From Heterocephalus glaber (taxonomy: Eukaryota > Chordata > Mammalia > Rodentia > Bathyergidae): a stretch of 64,000 nt of DNA. Position 1 is the first letter of the stretch, and each line of letters opens with the position of its first letter. The stretch spans positions 6,983,878 to 7,047,877 of the forward strand of contig NW_004624783.1 of NCBI RefSeq assembly GCF_000247695.1. The letters are read 5' to 3'. Under the pieces are notes generated by a model, which did not search any database, was not told the DNA's origin, and was given only the letters and a program-made list of their open reading frames with translations. The position numbers and the translations under genes were made by a program. Positions 23,147 through 60,395 of the stretch are shown here, piece by piece.

Positions 23147-23737
23147 TTTTTTTATGGTACTAGGTATTGAACCTGGGCCTTGGTTTTTTTATTTTGAGAC
23201 AGGTCTCACTAAGTTACTACATTGCCCAGGCTGGTCTCAAACTTACTGCCTTAGTTACTTTTCTCATTGCTCAGACAAAATACCTGATACCCAAGTTAAA
23301 GGAGGAAAGGTTTATTTCAGCTCATAATTTGTAGAGGTTTCAGTCTATAATTAGCTGGCTCCAAGACAAGGTGGCATGGCAGAGGGGCATCACAGAGGAG
23401 AAAGAGTTCATGGTATGCAGAAGGCAGCAGGCGGCAAGCAAGAAACAGTGACCCTCTTTTTGTCCCTTATATCTTATCCAGGCTGCTCACCCTTAGGGCA
23501 GTCACCCACACCCAGGGTGGGGCAGCCTAAATCCTATCATCACACCCATGATTCAATCCCTGCATCACATCCTTGATCCCAGCAACACAAATCCTAGATC
23601 CAACCACCTCCAAAAAGCCCCACCTATGACCTCATGAGGCTTTGGGGGGACATCTAGATGCAAGCCATAACACTTACTATCCTCCTGCCTCAGCCTCATC
23701 AACTGCTGGGACTACAGACATGGGCCACCACACCCAG
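23147..23737 (-). mobile_element. B1-dID, split by the solo LTR
   Basis: 23147-23246 holds shortened ID plus the B1 3' half; 23678-23737 holds the B1 5' half (CCTCCTGCCTCAGCC to CACCACACCCAG). Confidence 0.85.
23247..23672 (-). mobile_element. MaLR-like solo LTR (426 bp)
   Basis: The plus strand reads TGCCTTAGTTAC...CAAGCCATAACA. Flanking CTTAC at 23242-23246 and 23673-23677 is the 5-bp duplication expected of this class. GGTTTATTT near 23310 is the antisense poly(A) signal, giving the minus orientation. It interrupts a B1. Confidence 0.8.
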
Positions 23738-23809
23738 TTGGAAAAAGGCAGTCTTTCAGGAATTATTTTTCAGGCTTTTCAATACATTTTTTTCTTTAAA
23801 TTTCAAAAA

Positions 23810-23884
23810 TAGGGGTAGAGGTGTAACTCAATAGCAATTGCCTAATATGCACAAGCCCCTGGATTTGATCCTCAGCAACACAAT
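23810..23884 (+). mobile_element. Older ID element
   Basis: AGGTGTAACTCAATAGCAATTGCCTAATATGC. Confidence 0.75.
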
Positions 23885-23939
23885 TCATTAATTCAAAACC
23901 AAGGAAAAAAATAGTAAAATAGACTAGCAGTACAACAGT

Positions 23940-24240
23940 CTAGAAAGCCCAGTATTTGTATAATACAAGTGTCAAAATGTAGGAGGAAAAATTCAAAACA
24001 TTTCCTAGAACTGAAGATGAGAATTTCCAGAATGAAAGGAACCATTAGGTACACTGTTCAATGGATGAAAATAGATGGTATTAATATACATTGTTGTAAA
24101 GTTTCAAAATTATGGGGGCAAAGACAAGATCCTTCAAATGTCTGGAGTGAGACAAGAGGTGACTTTTTTTTTTAAAGCTACAGTCAAAAAGATATAGAAC
24201 TTCAACACTGGCAGTTAGAAGACAATGTCTCTAAATACTA
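23940..24240 (+). mobile_element. L1M fragment
   Basis: TTTCCAGAATGAAAGGAACC, CATTGTTGTAAAGTTTCA and AAGACAAGATCCTTCAAATG resemble an internal segment of old L1M elements. Confidence 0.5.
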
Positions 24241-24548
24241 CAGACCTTCTACCTTGTCCAGAGAACAAAGTGACAATCAGCCAAGTTGACCAAGAGCAGT
24301 CATCTACTGGGCAGTGGGTAGGGGATCAATCCTGCTTTGGGCTCCACCTCTGAAGTTCTTGTTACCACCAATATAGAGCCTTTTGGGGGTGCTACAATGA
24401 GAGCGTTCCTTGCTGCTCGCTGAAAGTTCAGCTTTTGCCAAGTCTGCTGAACAACTGTTTTTTTGCTTTCCAGCTTTCAAAACTGTTATTACTAGCTCCT
24501 CCTTTAGCTGTTTACACTGTCCCATCCCTACATTGTATACCATCCCTA

Positions 24549-24737
24549 GTGTGGTGGTGAATACCTGTAATCCCAGCACTCTGGAAGGCTGAGGCAGGAG
24601 GATCGTGAGTTCAAGCACAGCACAGCCTGGGAAACAAGTGGCTTAACGAGACCCTATTCCACAATAAAAAATAAAAAGGCTGGGGATGTGGCTCAGTGCA
24701 AAAGCTCTGGTTTCAGTTTCCAGTAGGGCAAAAACAA
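24549..24737 (+). mobile_element. B1-dID dimeric SINE
   Basis: B1 ending GAGACCCTATTCC, linker AATAAAAAATAAAAA, ID GGGGATGTGGCTCAGTGCAAAAGC. Confidence 0.9.
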
Positions 24738-24868
24738 AACAAACTAAATCCTTATTCTCTGTATTAGGAAGTCAAATGATAATGCCCAAACCAAACACTC
24801 AAGAGGCATCATTATAACTATGTAATTCAGACACAAATAAATATAAGGATCATCTAAAATAAAGTGGT

Positions 24869-24957
24869 AGGGCCAGGGATTTAGCTCAGTGGCACCACAC
24901 CTTCCTCACAAGCACAAGCTCCTGAATTTAATCCCTGGTACCAAAAAATAATAATAA
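24869..24957 (+). mobile_element. ID-like SINE
   Basis: AATAAAGTGGT/AATAAAGTGAT flanks; tail (AAT)n. Confidence 0.92.
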
Positions 24958-25032
24958 TAAATAAAGTGATTGGCTCCCAGGACAGAAAATGATGAAATAG
25001 GTGGTGCAGGTGGAATAACGACAGCTATTTTA

Positions 25033-25302
25033 TTTATTTACTTTTATTTTTTATATTTTTGGGGGGTTTTTTTGTGTGTGTATGGCACTGGGGATTGAAC
25101 CTGGGTCCTTGTGCTTGTGAGGCAGGCGGTGGAACCACTGAGCTGAATCCCCAGCCCTATATTTTTGGTTTTTGAGATATGATCTCACTGTGTAGTCCAG
25201 GCTGGCCTGAACTCACTATGTACCCTGGCTTCCAACTTGAAGCCATCCTCCTGCCTCAGCCTCCTGAGTGCTGGGATTATAGGTATGCACCACACCCTGC
25301 AA
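25033..25302 (-). mobile_element. B1 with nested ID-like SINE
   Basis: GACAGCTATTTTA borders the whole unit (25020-25032, 25303-25315). The ID at about 25067-25156 is inside the B1 T tail with its own TATATTTTTGG duplication. Confidence 0.92.
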
Positions 25303-25334
25303 GACAGCTATTTTAAGTAATAAGACTTACCAGC

Positions 25335-25422
25335 AGGAGTGGGATATACTTCTGTGGCAGAGCATGTGGTTAGCATGAAGCCTTGAGTTCAGTCCACAGC
25401 ACGGAGTGTGTGTGTGGTGGTG
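25335..25422 (+). mobile_element. Older ID element with (GT)n end
   Basis: GGGATATACTTCTGTGGCAGAGC to TCAGTCCACAGCACGG, then GTGTGTG. Confidence 0.75.
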
Positions 25423-25493
25423 GGGACTTGTAGAATTATTTGACCTCTCAAATTATATCGTGGTGACTTAGATGAAAATAAAAACAGTATATT

Positions 25494-25680
25494 GGACACA
25501 GTGGTGCATGCCTGTAACTCTTTTCAGGAGGCTGAGACAAAAGGATTATGAGTTCAAAGCCAGCGTGGACAACTTAGTGAGAACTTGTCTCAAAGTAAAA
25601 AATAAAAATGGCCAGAGTTATAACTGAGTGGTAGGGCACCTGCCTAGCATGTATGAGACACTACTTCAAGTAAATAAATA
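25494..25680 (+). mobile_element. B1-dID dimeric SINE
   Basis: GTGGTGCATGCCTGTAACTC; the second unit TAACTGAGTGGTAGGGCACCTGCCTAGC is nearly complete ID. Confidence 0.82.
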
Positions 25681-26129
25681 AGCAACCAAAAGCAGTATGT
25701 AAATTGTTTATGGCTGCAGGTGCACATAAAAAACAGATGAGAAAACTTGTTTTACTTTCAAGGAGTGAGAAAGTGGGGGAAGGAAGGTATGGAATGGGGT
25801 GTTGGTCAAAAAGCATTTCAGTTAAATCTGTTACACTTTATTCATTAAAAGATAGGCTGGAAGGAAATTCGATAAAATGATTAAAAAGTTGTCAATTCTG
25901 AGTGGTGCGAACATGGGTATTCAATTGGTCGTTTTTGTGCTTTTCTCTTTCTTTTTCTTTCCATTTTCTTAATAACAACAGTGGCAGGAGGAGGACTGGG
26001 AAGTGTACAGATTTAAGGAAGCGAGGACCAACAGAGGTCGGCCTCAGAACCTGGGGCGCTGGACGCCTTGAAATGGAAAAAACAAAAGACAGAGCAGAGA
26101 CTGACGGTCTCAAGGCTGACAATCTAAGG

Positions 26130-26480
26130 CTTGCCCCTCCTGCTAAAGCCATGAAGGTCACTGTGTCTGGAAGATGAATTGCAGAAACACAGCTGCCTAC
26201 CTCCCTATGTCTTAAAGATAAACTGTAAAAACCTTACCTGCACCTCCCTACCCTTTGCTAAGTTCTGCTTCTGTAAAATTCTGCTTGCTCCCCCGCCCTG
26301 GCTAAAAAACAGATCAATATGAAAACAAAGGGAAAAACAGGGCTCAGACTCTAGAAGGTGACTTCCGCTGGGCCCACTAGCTAGAGAATAAATTCTGTGT
26401 GCCGCTGTCTTTCTTGGTCTGCCTGCCCTCTGAGTACCATTTCAGCCTAACTTCCGGAGAGTGGAAAGGGGGCCCAAAGG
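26130..26480 (+). mobile_element. Possible retroviral LTR
   Basis: C-rich sequence with AAGTTCTGCTTCTGTAAAATTC, then AGAGAATAAATTCTGTGTGCC resembles an ERV U3-R-U5 with a poly(A) signal at 26387. Edges and family were not resolved; upstream 25890-26130 may belong to it. Confidence 0.35.
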
Positions 26481-26600
26481 GGCCCCTGAGGACAGAGCCT
26501 GCCAGAGAGGAAAATCTTAAGCCAGTGGCAACAGGGAGGCCTCAAACCTGGCTCCTCTTGGCCCTGAAGGATTTCTTCAGGGATTTACAGAAAATTTGGG

Positions 26601-26697
26601 GGACCGGGGATTTAACTCAGTGGTTCCGTCGCCTGCCTCTAAAGCGCAAGGTCCCGAGTTCGACCCCCCCGGTATCAAAAAAAAAAAAAAAAAAAAT
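26601..26697 (+). mobile_element. ID-like SINE
   Basis: GACCGGGGATTTAACTCAGTGG to CCCCGGTATC, A(22). Confidence 0.94.
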
Positions 26698-27105
26698 AAG
26701 CACACGGAGAAACTTTGGATATAACTTGGAAATTAATACACAATCCTCAAATAAAGGGCTCCCCTGAAAATCCTGCAAGATTTGTTGGTCTTGCGGAGGT
26801 GTCAGGGCTCCATCCAGCCGCCCTAAGGCCTGCATTCACGAAAGGCGGGCTCAGCTGCCCTCTGGTGGTCACGATCTGGTTCTGCAACCACACTGAGAAA
26901 GGTCTCGTTTAAGGCCCAGAAAGAACCTCACGACCCTGTCCTCCATGCTTTACATAAGTAAACCTCCTAAAGAACGGACAGAGAGAGACACTAGTAGTTG
27001 AGCTAGTAGTTGAGTGTCCTTGGAGATGAAAAGAAAATCATACCACTTTCCCTTATTAATTTTACTGTTTTTGATAAAAGCTAAAAAATAGCAATCATAC
27101 TTTTT

Positions 27106-27203
27106 GGTTTTTGGTTGTTTTTTTTTTTTGGTACCGGGGATCGAACTCGGATCTTTGCGATTGGGCAGCAGGCGGTGAAACCACTGAGCTAAATCCCCAG
27201 CCC
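27106..27203 (-). mobile_element. ID-like SINE
   Basis: Flanks AGCAATCATACTTTTT and AGCTATCATACTTTTG. Confidence 0.94.
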
Positions 27204-27573
27204 AGCTATCATACTTTTGATAAAAACAATTCTAATGGTGAACAAGACAAGCAAGCACAAGGGGTTACCCATAGCAAGAGGGAACACAAAGTAGGAAATC
27301 TGGATAGGAAGAAAACTTGAAGGTCAGAACTGAGAGCAGAAAGAATCTGGTCTTCAGTCAGGAAGATCCCGGGCCCAGTGTCCGTCACTTACTAGCTTCA
27401 AGGATGTGTGCAAGTCATTCTGCTTCCCTGAGGTTGTTCTACATAAAACCAGCTCCTCTGATTGGATCATTGTCACAGTGGCCAAGAGCCATGGAGCCAA
27501 GGGATCTGAATGAATCACAGCATTGCTGTGTGGTCTGGGGCAAGCTATTGAACCTCTCTGTGCCTCAGTCTTT

Positions 27574-27741
27574 TGTTGTTGGGGGGCAGTGAGAAAGGGT
27601 CTCGCTATGTAGTCCAGGCTGGCCTTGAACTCACAAGTGATCCTCCTTGTGCTCGCTTCGGCAGCACATATACAAGTGATCCTCCTGCCTCAGGCACCCC
27701 AGTACTGGGGTTACAGGTGTTTGCCACCACGCCCAGCAATG
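27574..27741 (-). mobile_element. B1 SINE, split by U6 fragment
   Basis: GAGAAAGGGTCTCGCTATGT through GTTTGCCACCACGCCCAGC. Its own target duplication is TGTGCCTCAGT.TTTTG at 27559-27573 and 27742-27756, within a MIR. Confidence 0.9.
27649..27673 (+). pseudogene. U6 snRNA 5'-end fragment inserted in a B1
   Basis: The 25 nt starting GTGCTCGCTTCGGCAGCACA equal the first 25 nt of U6 snRNA, then stop. Both sides carry ACAAGTGATCCTCCT (27633-27647 and 27672-27686), a perfect 15-bp target duplication. No promoter or downstream U6 sequence, so it cannot work as a U6 gene. Confidence 0.9.
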
Positions 27742-28522
27742 TGCCTCAGTGTTTTGATGGGTGTTAGAGCCTCAGGTTTGCTGTGAGTTGGTAGCTAATA
27801 CCTGTGAAGTCCTCAGGAGAGTGCCTAACCCACATTCGGAGAGTTAGCTATCATTAAATAGTACAATGCATGTGTAAAACGCCCAGGATAGAATCAGCAT
27901 GTTCTTAGGGACTCTGATCAAAGTGTGTCCCTGTAACACAAGCAGCAGTAGAAAGGGCTCCTCTTCAAGCCTGGCCAACACTCCAAAGTGGACTGCAAGT
28001 CTGTTGGCCCTACCCACTTTCCTCCACAACCTCCTTGCCACAAAACACTGAGCCCCTATAACCCAGTTCCCAGTCTCCCACAGATACATTTGGAGGAAGT
28101 GAGACTAACAGGCTTCCTTTGACTTAGAATTCCCCTGACTGGCCAGGGGAGGATGCTGTGGATCAGAATGCTCCTGGCCTGACTGGCATCCCTGGTAGAG
28201 AGCATGAGGTCCCCTGAGGTGGGGGCCAGGTCAGCACAGCACAAGCACCCATGCCCACCTACACGGAGTGTCAGGGAGACACTTGCTCCCATCGTCACTC
28301 CAGGGGCAAACTTCAGGCTGTGCAGTGCTTTGTGAAGCAGCTTTCGTCCATACAGAACCAACACAGCCAGCACATTCAGCTGACCTCAGCCTGACCTCAT
28401 CAGCACCAAGCTCTCAGTCTTTAAGAATAGCCCCAGAGGATGTGGAAGACAAGAGTCCAGGTAAATAGTTTGGCAGGACTGGGTTAAGGAAAAGAAACAC
28501 ACCCCAGTTTATACAAAAACCT

Positions 28523-28528
28523 TTTATT
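28523..28528 (-). terminator. SMO: SMO poly(A) signal AATAAA
   Basis: The minus strand reads AATAAA about 990 bases past the stop. It is the first canonical signal in this UTR and is followed by A-poor sequence, so it is not a retroposon tail. Confidence 0.7.
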
Positions 28529-28878
28529 TACTGTTTATATTTCTTCTTTCCATCCCTATCCCTGATGTGGAAACCAACCAGCTTCTAAGACTTCCTGATG
28601 TCTGGTTCTTGAATATGGATGGGGTGCTAGGGATATGGCTGAAGGTCATGAAAGGTGGGAATCGCCTCTTCTGCTGTCGTGGAAGTTGAGAGAAGCTTTC
28701 TTTCCTTCCTGGCTGTAGCTACAGCAGCTTCTCGGGGTAGCCCCTCTAGTCAGAGGATCCAGAGATGACACGTCTCTCAGGGGCCTGGAGGCACCTCTTA
28801 TGCTTTGCTTCTACCCCTTGCAGGTCAAGGCTCTAGAGCTGAGCCAATCTCTCACCTGGAGATGGACTCAGTGGCAAG

Positions 28879-28903
28879 GGGTGTGCGCGTGTGTGTGTGT
28901 GTA
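28879..28903. repeat. (GT)n in SMO 3' UTR
   Basis: GTGTGCGCGTGTGTGTGTGTG; reads (CA)n in the mRNA. Confidence 0.9.
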
Positions 28904-29514
28904 CTGTAATTCTGGGTCCCAATCAACAAATAGGAAGCAGAAAGAGATTGGCAGTGAGATGGGGTTTGGGGGTAGTGCCTCCTGTTCAGGCAGATTATAG
29001 CCCCATAGGAATAGGCATTTCTGGCCTCACAACCATCTGGAAGAGAGAAACTGGAGCCCTTACCCCACTTTAGACAAAGAACACAATAAACACTTTTAGT
29101 CTGACAGTACCAGGAAAGTGTACCCATAGGCAGAGAAAAGGGCAAGAATCCCTCATCTGCCAGACACAGGCTTGGCTATCTCCCTGGCTACCATAGCCCA
29201 CTCTGGGTACTGTCACCCGAGGCTCTGCCATTACTGTCCACCATAAGCTCTGCTGGAGACTAATGCTGCCAGCCAGACTGTAGCTGGTGGGGCAGAAATG
29301 AGGACTCTGAGCTCTAGGGCCCTACCCCTGGGTGAGGTCACCCATGGAGACACTCAGCCCTTTCCCACAGTCCTGCTGCTTTGAGCTGGACACATAGAAC
29401 TCACAGGGGAGGACCCATGCGTTCTGTGGAAGACAAGATCCCACAGATGCACTCAGAGAAGAGCCTCGGTGGTATTTGTTCCTCTTTCCTATCCCAGGTC
29501 CTTGCTCTGCAGGC

Positions 29515-56150
<26,636 letters not shown>

Positions 56151-57263
56151 GCGAAGTCGTGGCCCAGAGCTGCAACCAGAGTTAGCAGGCACCATGACCG
56201 GTGTGAGGATCGTTTGATCTGGGCATTTATGGGAGAGGACTTTTCTCCAGGTTTAGGGTGGGAATACAAAGGATGCCTGAAGTCATCGAGAGTTCCACCC
56301 CATCCCTGCCCAGTTCCCCAGCACTGGCCAGTCTTTTCTGGTTTGGGTTAGATCTTTCAACTTATCCCGGACCCCCATAGAGAGGAGTCTAGGCATGGGG
56401 TTCCCACTTCTGCAAATCCAACTGTCTTGGGACCTGTATGGGAGATGACCTCAGAGTCACTCAAGGCAGCTTTCCCAGCTGCTGTCACCTGTGGCGTCAG
56501 GTGTCTGGAATCCAGCGTCTCAACATCAGCCTTTATTGCTACAAACGTGTGAAGTCTGAAGTCTGATTTTCACCAACTGGCCCTGGCGCGTCTTTGGCTG
56601 TAAGTCCAAAGGAAGCCAGTCCTCCTTCGATGGCTCTTATCGCTCCTGAGCTGAAGGAGAGTTCTGCGGCTTCCTTCCCCATTTTGCGCCTTTTGCTTTC
56701 CTCAGTCTTTTGTGCGCCTCGTTTTCAATCACCGCCCTGGATTTCACCCTTCCGAAGGGCCGGCCAGGAGAGTGGACTACAGTACCCTCCAGCAGCTTTT
56801 ACCGCGCGTTACTGAAGAGCTCACAGGGGTGGCATTCTTTTTCTTCTGGAAGACTGGTTCATAGCCTCGCTGAAGTGGACTACAGTGTTTCTGTAAACCT
56901 TTGATGTTTAGGAGCAAATTAGCTGTTACACTTCAGCTACCGCTACCGTTCTTAATTGGTACCTGAGCTCCAGAGGAGAACTCAGGAGAGGGAGTGGGGA
57001 GTGAAGATTTAATTCAATGCAAGTCAAGAAGTCTTTCTGACATCCTAGGATGCACTTGTAGCCACATTCCGAAGAACTTGAGAATTTGCATTTTACTGTG
57101 GAGACAAGGCTTGTCCTCAAGAAACATATGCGGTATCATGACAAAGCAGACCTTTTTCTCTTTTTATCCACAAAGCATCTAATTCAATTAGATATGCAAA
57201 TTAATCACTTGATTAACTACCAGAATGAGGTATGCAGTGAGTGTGCTATCTGAATTTTTAGCA

Positions 57264-57322
57264 TCTTCCAGCATCTGCACCAAACCAAGAACCCAGTGGC
57301 TTTGTCCAACATTCAGCAAAAG
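57264..57322 (+). repeat. Third partial copy of the unknown repeat
   Basis: Shares CCAGCATCTGCACCAA and TTGTCCAACATTCAGCAAAAG with 53738-53796 in the same orientation, with few differences. Flanks are unrelated. Confidence 0.65.
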
Positions 57323-57630
57323 ACATCAGTGTGGACAGGAGAGGAGTGGGATTCAAACTTAGGAGTGAATGTGAACAGGAGTCAGAAAAGTAAGATGAGT
57401 AAGGCCTGCATTACATGTAGGGGAAACTATGATCATGGCACAGAGCATGGATAGCTTGGCAGTCAGGACGTAGTAGAGGATAAGTTAAGGAAGGAAACTG
57501 ATTGGGAGGAAGCTGCAAATGTCACACAGAGACATTAAAGCTTAATTCTACTTGCAATAGGAAACAATTTTTTCATCACTGGAGTGATGTTATTCATAAC
57601 TAACAAGGTGATGTAAAAATGGTATGAAGG

Positions 57631-57686
57631 CTGCCACCTGCCTTGCAAGTGCAAGGATCTGAGTTTGATCCCCGGTACCATAAAAA
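57631..57686 (+). mobile_element. 5'-truncated ID-like SINE
   Basis: CTGCCACCTGCCTTGCAAGTG to CCCCGGTACC; flanks ATGGTATGAAGG and ATAGTATGAAGG, the latter inside the hairpin. Confidence 0.9.
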
Positions 57687-57690
57687 ATAG

Positions 57691-57751
57691 TATGAAGGCC
57701 AAGAGGCTAGAGGCAAAGCAGTCCTTTGCCTCTAGCCTCTTGGCCTTCATA
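57691..57751. repeat. Perfect 28-bp-stem hairpin
   Basis: 57691-57718 and 57724-57751 are exact reverse complements separated by the loop CAGTC. It sits between a plus-strand ID fragment and a minus-strand ID, which make a wider inverted pair. Confidence 0.9.
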
Positions 57752-57757
57752 GTTGGG

Positions 57758-57840
57758 TTTTTTTTTGGTACCAGGGATCAAATTCGGGTCCTTCTGCTTT
57801 CGAGGCAGGCGGCAGAACCACTGAGCTAAATCCCTGACCC
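57758..57840 (-). mobile_element. ID-like SINE
   Basis: GGTACCAGGGATCAAATTCG to CTAAATCCCTGACCC; forms an inverted pair with the previous ID. Confidence 0.94.
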
Positions 57841-58443
57841 TCAAAGGACTGTTTTGAGGGAAGTTGCTGATGATTTATGGAAGAAGTAGAAGTAGACTAT
57901 GCCATCAGAGCATGTTATTCCCACTGGAAAAATAATTTTAAACATCATAACCTACTTTAGATTTTCTTTCTGTGATAGAAACGAAATGGCTGTTATAATA
58001 TGCCTGTGTCTGAACCACAGAGGAAGTTTCCTTGGAGGCTGAAATCATACTGACACTTTATTTTGTGAACCTTTTCCACTTTTTTTCTTCCTAGTAGCTA
58101 CTGTGGAAGCTTGCAAGCCCTATGGCACCTTGTCACAGAGTACCCAGAATTCCATGTATTAGGGAGAAACCTACACATGTGATGAGGCAGCCCTTGATCT
58201 CTGCCTAAAAACATTAACACATAGTTCTTCAAATATGAAGGTTCTACCATTCCTTCCTTGCCTGGGATTTCTTGAGATGTATGAGGAAGATTCATATTGT
58301 TAGAATACAGTACACTCCTTTTCATGGAGATAGAGGAATTGAAAAGATCCTAAGATGGTTCTTCAGCCAGAATTCTCTTCTCTTGGAGGGAGGGGACGTA
58401 GTGTAAGGAGTAATGCATTCTAATTTCTCAATTCCGTGGGTTT

Positions 58444-58490
58444 GCGTGTATGTGTGTCTGTGTGTGTGTGCATATGTGTTTGTGCATGTA
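58444..58490. repeat. Degenerate (TG)n
   Basis: GCGTGTATGTGTGTCTGTGTGTG. Confidence 0.85.
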
Positions 58491-59624
58491 CCCATGTGGT
58501 CCTATTCACCAGCCTTTTGGATTTCTTTTTTGGGAATTCCACTGGCCTAGCAAAGGCTTGCAGGAAGGCAGACTGAGAAATTTCTCAGTGTCATCCATAG
58601 CTACCAGCCCAGATCCCCCTTGGAGGTAGAAAGACAAACGTGCTGTTCCCCAGACACAGAAGGAAGTAGAAGTTTAAGAATCTTGTCTGACAGCAGGTTT
58701 GGGAGGAGAGCATTCAGTGGGTACTAGGGAAGACAGACTTTCCTGGTGGTCCCCGTCAACATCTGTAAGAGACTTCCCAGTGTGACTTGACATACTTCTG
58801 GTCTCCAAGCTGATGGAGCGTTGCAAATATTCCTCTCCTGAGCCAGAGCCACCCTCTGCACAGTTTCTGAAGACTCCTAACCCTGTCTACATGTCATAAC
58901 ACAGACCTTTGTCAGGACCATAAGAATTCATCGATGTTGACAAGGCGTTATTGTACTTGATTTGCCACAAGTAGCTTCTTGATTACTGAGTCATTCTCAT
59001 CAAACATCTTGGAATTTTGAGGTCACACATTTATTATTGACTCTTTGTTATTTGTCTTTGGGCCCTCTGCTCCAAGAGGACTGATGTGGAAGTGTCTACC
59101 GGAGCACCATGAGTATCCTTGAGACTCTGGTGCCTTCTAATATTTCAGATGCCACACTGGCCAGAATCTAGAGTATAATTGTGGCAGGGCTGTAGTCCTT
59201 TCCTTTTTAAGTATTTATTGTTTTGCAACTAAGATCATTGAGTCAAAGGGAAAAAGAAAATGGGAAAGGGGCTAGATAAGCAGCCACAGAGGGGCTACAC
59301 AATAGATTTGGAGTTAGAGACTGGGTTAGGCCTTACTAGCCAAGCATCACTGAGCAAAGTATGTTAAGCTTCCATTTCTTCCTTCCCCCAAATAAGGGAA
59401 TTATCAGTTGTGTTCCTATACATCATTAATGAAAAATCCAGAAAGGAAATTAAGATAGCAATGCCACTTAACAACAGCCTCTGAAAGAATTAAATACTTA
59501 GGAATAAATCTAACCAAGGAAAGTGAAAGACTTGTATGTTGAAAATAACAAAATGTTCCTGAAATTAAAGAAGGCCTAAATCAATAAAAAGACATCCCCT
59601 GTTCAAAGATAATATTCCATTTTA

Positions 59625-59753
59625 AAATTTTTATTTAATTTAATTTTTTTGAGACAGGGTCTCCCTATGTAATCCAAGCTGACCTTGAACTCACAGTTAT
59701 CCTCCTACCTCAACCTTCTGAGTGCTGGGATTACAGGAGTGCACCACCACTGG
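59625..59753 (-). mobile_element. B1 SINE
   Basis: GAGACAGGGTCTCCCTATGT to GTGCACCACCACTGG. Confidence 0.9.
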
Positions 59754-59780
59754 TTAAAGATAACACTGTAAAGTTATCAC

Positions 59781-60055
59781 AGCTGGGCATGGTGGTGAAT
59801 ATAATCCCAGTGCTTTGGGAGGATGAGGCAAGAGGATCACAAGTCCAAGTACTGCCTGGGCAACCTAGCAAGACTGAGCTCAAAATAAAAACTAAAAAGA
59901 GCTGGGGGATAGCAGGGGATTTAGCTCAGTGGTGCCACCGCCTGCCTCTCAAGGGGAAGGTCCCAAGTTCAATCCCTGGCACCAAAAAAAAAAAAAGAGC
60001 TGGGGATGTAGCTCAGTGGCACAGTACCCCTGGGTTTGATTCCCAGTACCTTTCC
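59781..60055 (+). mobile_element. B1-dID with nested ID-like SINE
   Basis: B1 at 59781-59890; ID at 59909-59993 flanked by AAAGAGCTGGGG; then dID to CCCAGTACC. Confidence 0.9.
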
Positions 60056-60311
60056 CTAAAAACATGTCAATACTACATAAATGGAACTACAGATTCAACA
60101 TAATCCCTATCAAAAGTCCAATAGACTCTTTTACATAAATGAAAAAGCCAATCCTCAAATTCATACAGAATTACAAGGAGCCCTGAAGAGCCAAAACAAT
60201 CTTGAAAAAGAAGAATAAAAATGGAAGACTCACACATCCCAAATTCAAAAATGTACTCCAAAGCTACAGTAATTAAAACACTGTGGTATTGGCATAAGGA
60301 TAGAATGTAGG

Positions 60312-60361
60312 TGAATAGAATAGAATAGAATAGAATAGAATAGAATAGAATAGAATAGAAT
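60312..60361. repeat. (GAATA)n pentamer microsatellite
   Basis: About ten perfect units within the L1. Confidence 0.97.
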
Positions 60362-60395
60362 GCCTAGAAATGAACTGTCACAAATATGGTCAATT

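Larger units (their letters stand above)
27330..27870 (+). repeat. MIR, interrupted by the B1 at 27574-27741
   Basis: CACTTACTAGCTTCAAGGATGTGTGCAA and, later, GTGGTCTGGGGCAAGCTATTGAACCTCTCTG match the MIR core; the end lies after the B1. Possibly two MIR copies. Confidence 0.6.
20350..28504. other. SMO-AHCYL2 intergenic interval
   Basis: About 8 kb between the AHCYL2 promoter and the SMO poly(A) site. It contains ID and B1 copies, one solo MaLR-type LTR, a possible second LTR, an L1M piece and MIR. The only stretch with coding-like character is 22140-22680, described separately. Segments 21410-22040 and 27870-28500 look unique and without clear function. Confidence 0.8.
28505..29514 (-). other. 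SMO: SMO 3' UTR
   Basis: About 1 kb between the stop codon and the poly(A) signal, with no SINE. It holds a short alternating CA/GT tract at 28879-28903. The length is in line with mammalian SMO transcripts; the exact cleavage site is inferred. Confidence 0.75.
59400..60395 (+). mobile_element. L1 ORF2 fragment
   Basis: TACTTAGGAATAAATCTAACCAAGG, GACATCCCCTGTTCAAAGAT and AATCCCTATCAAAAGTCC are L1 ORF2; B1 and ID copies lie inside. Confidence 0.75.

Noticed and set aside
27649..27673. Functional U6 snRNA gene
   Set aside because: Only 25 of about 107 nt and no proximal promoter element.
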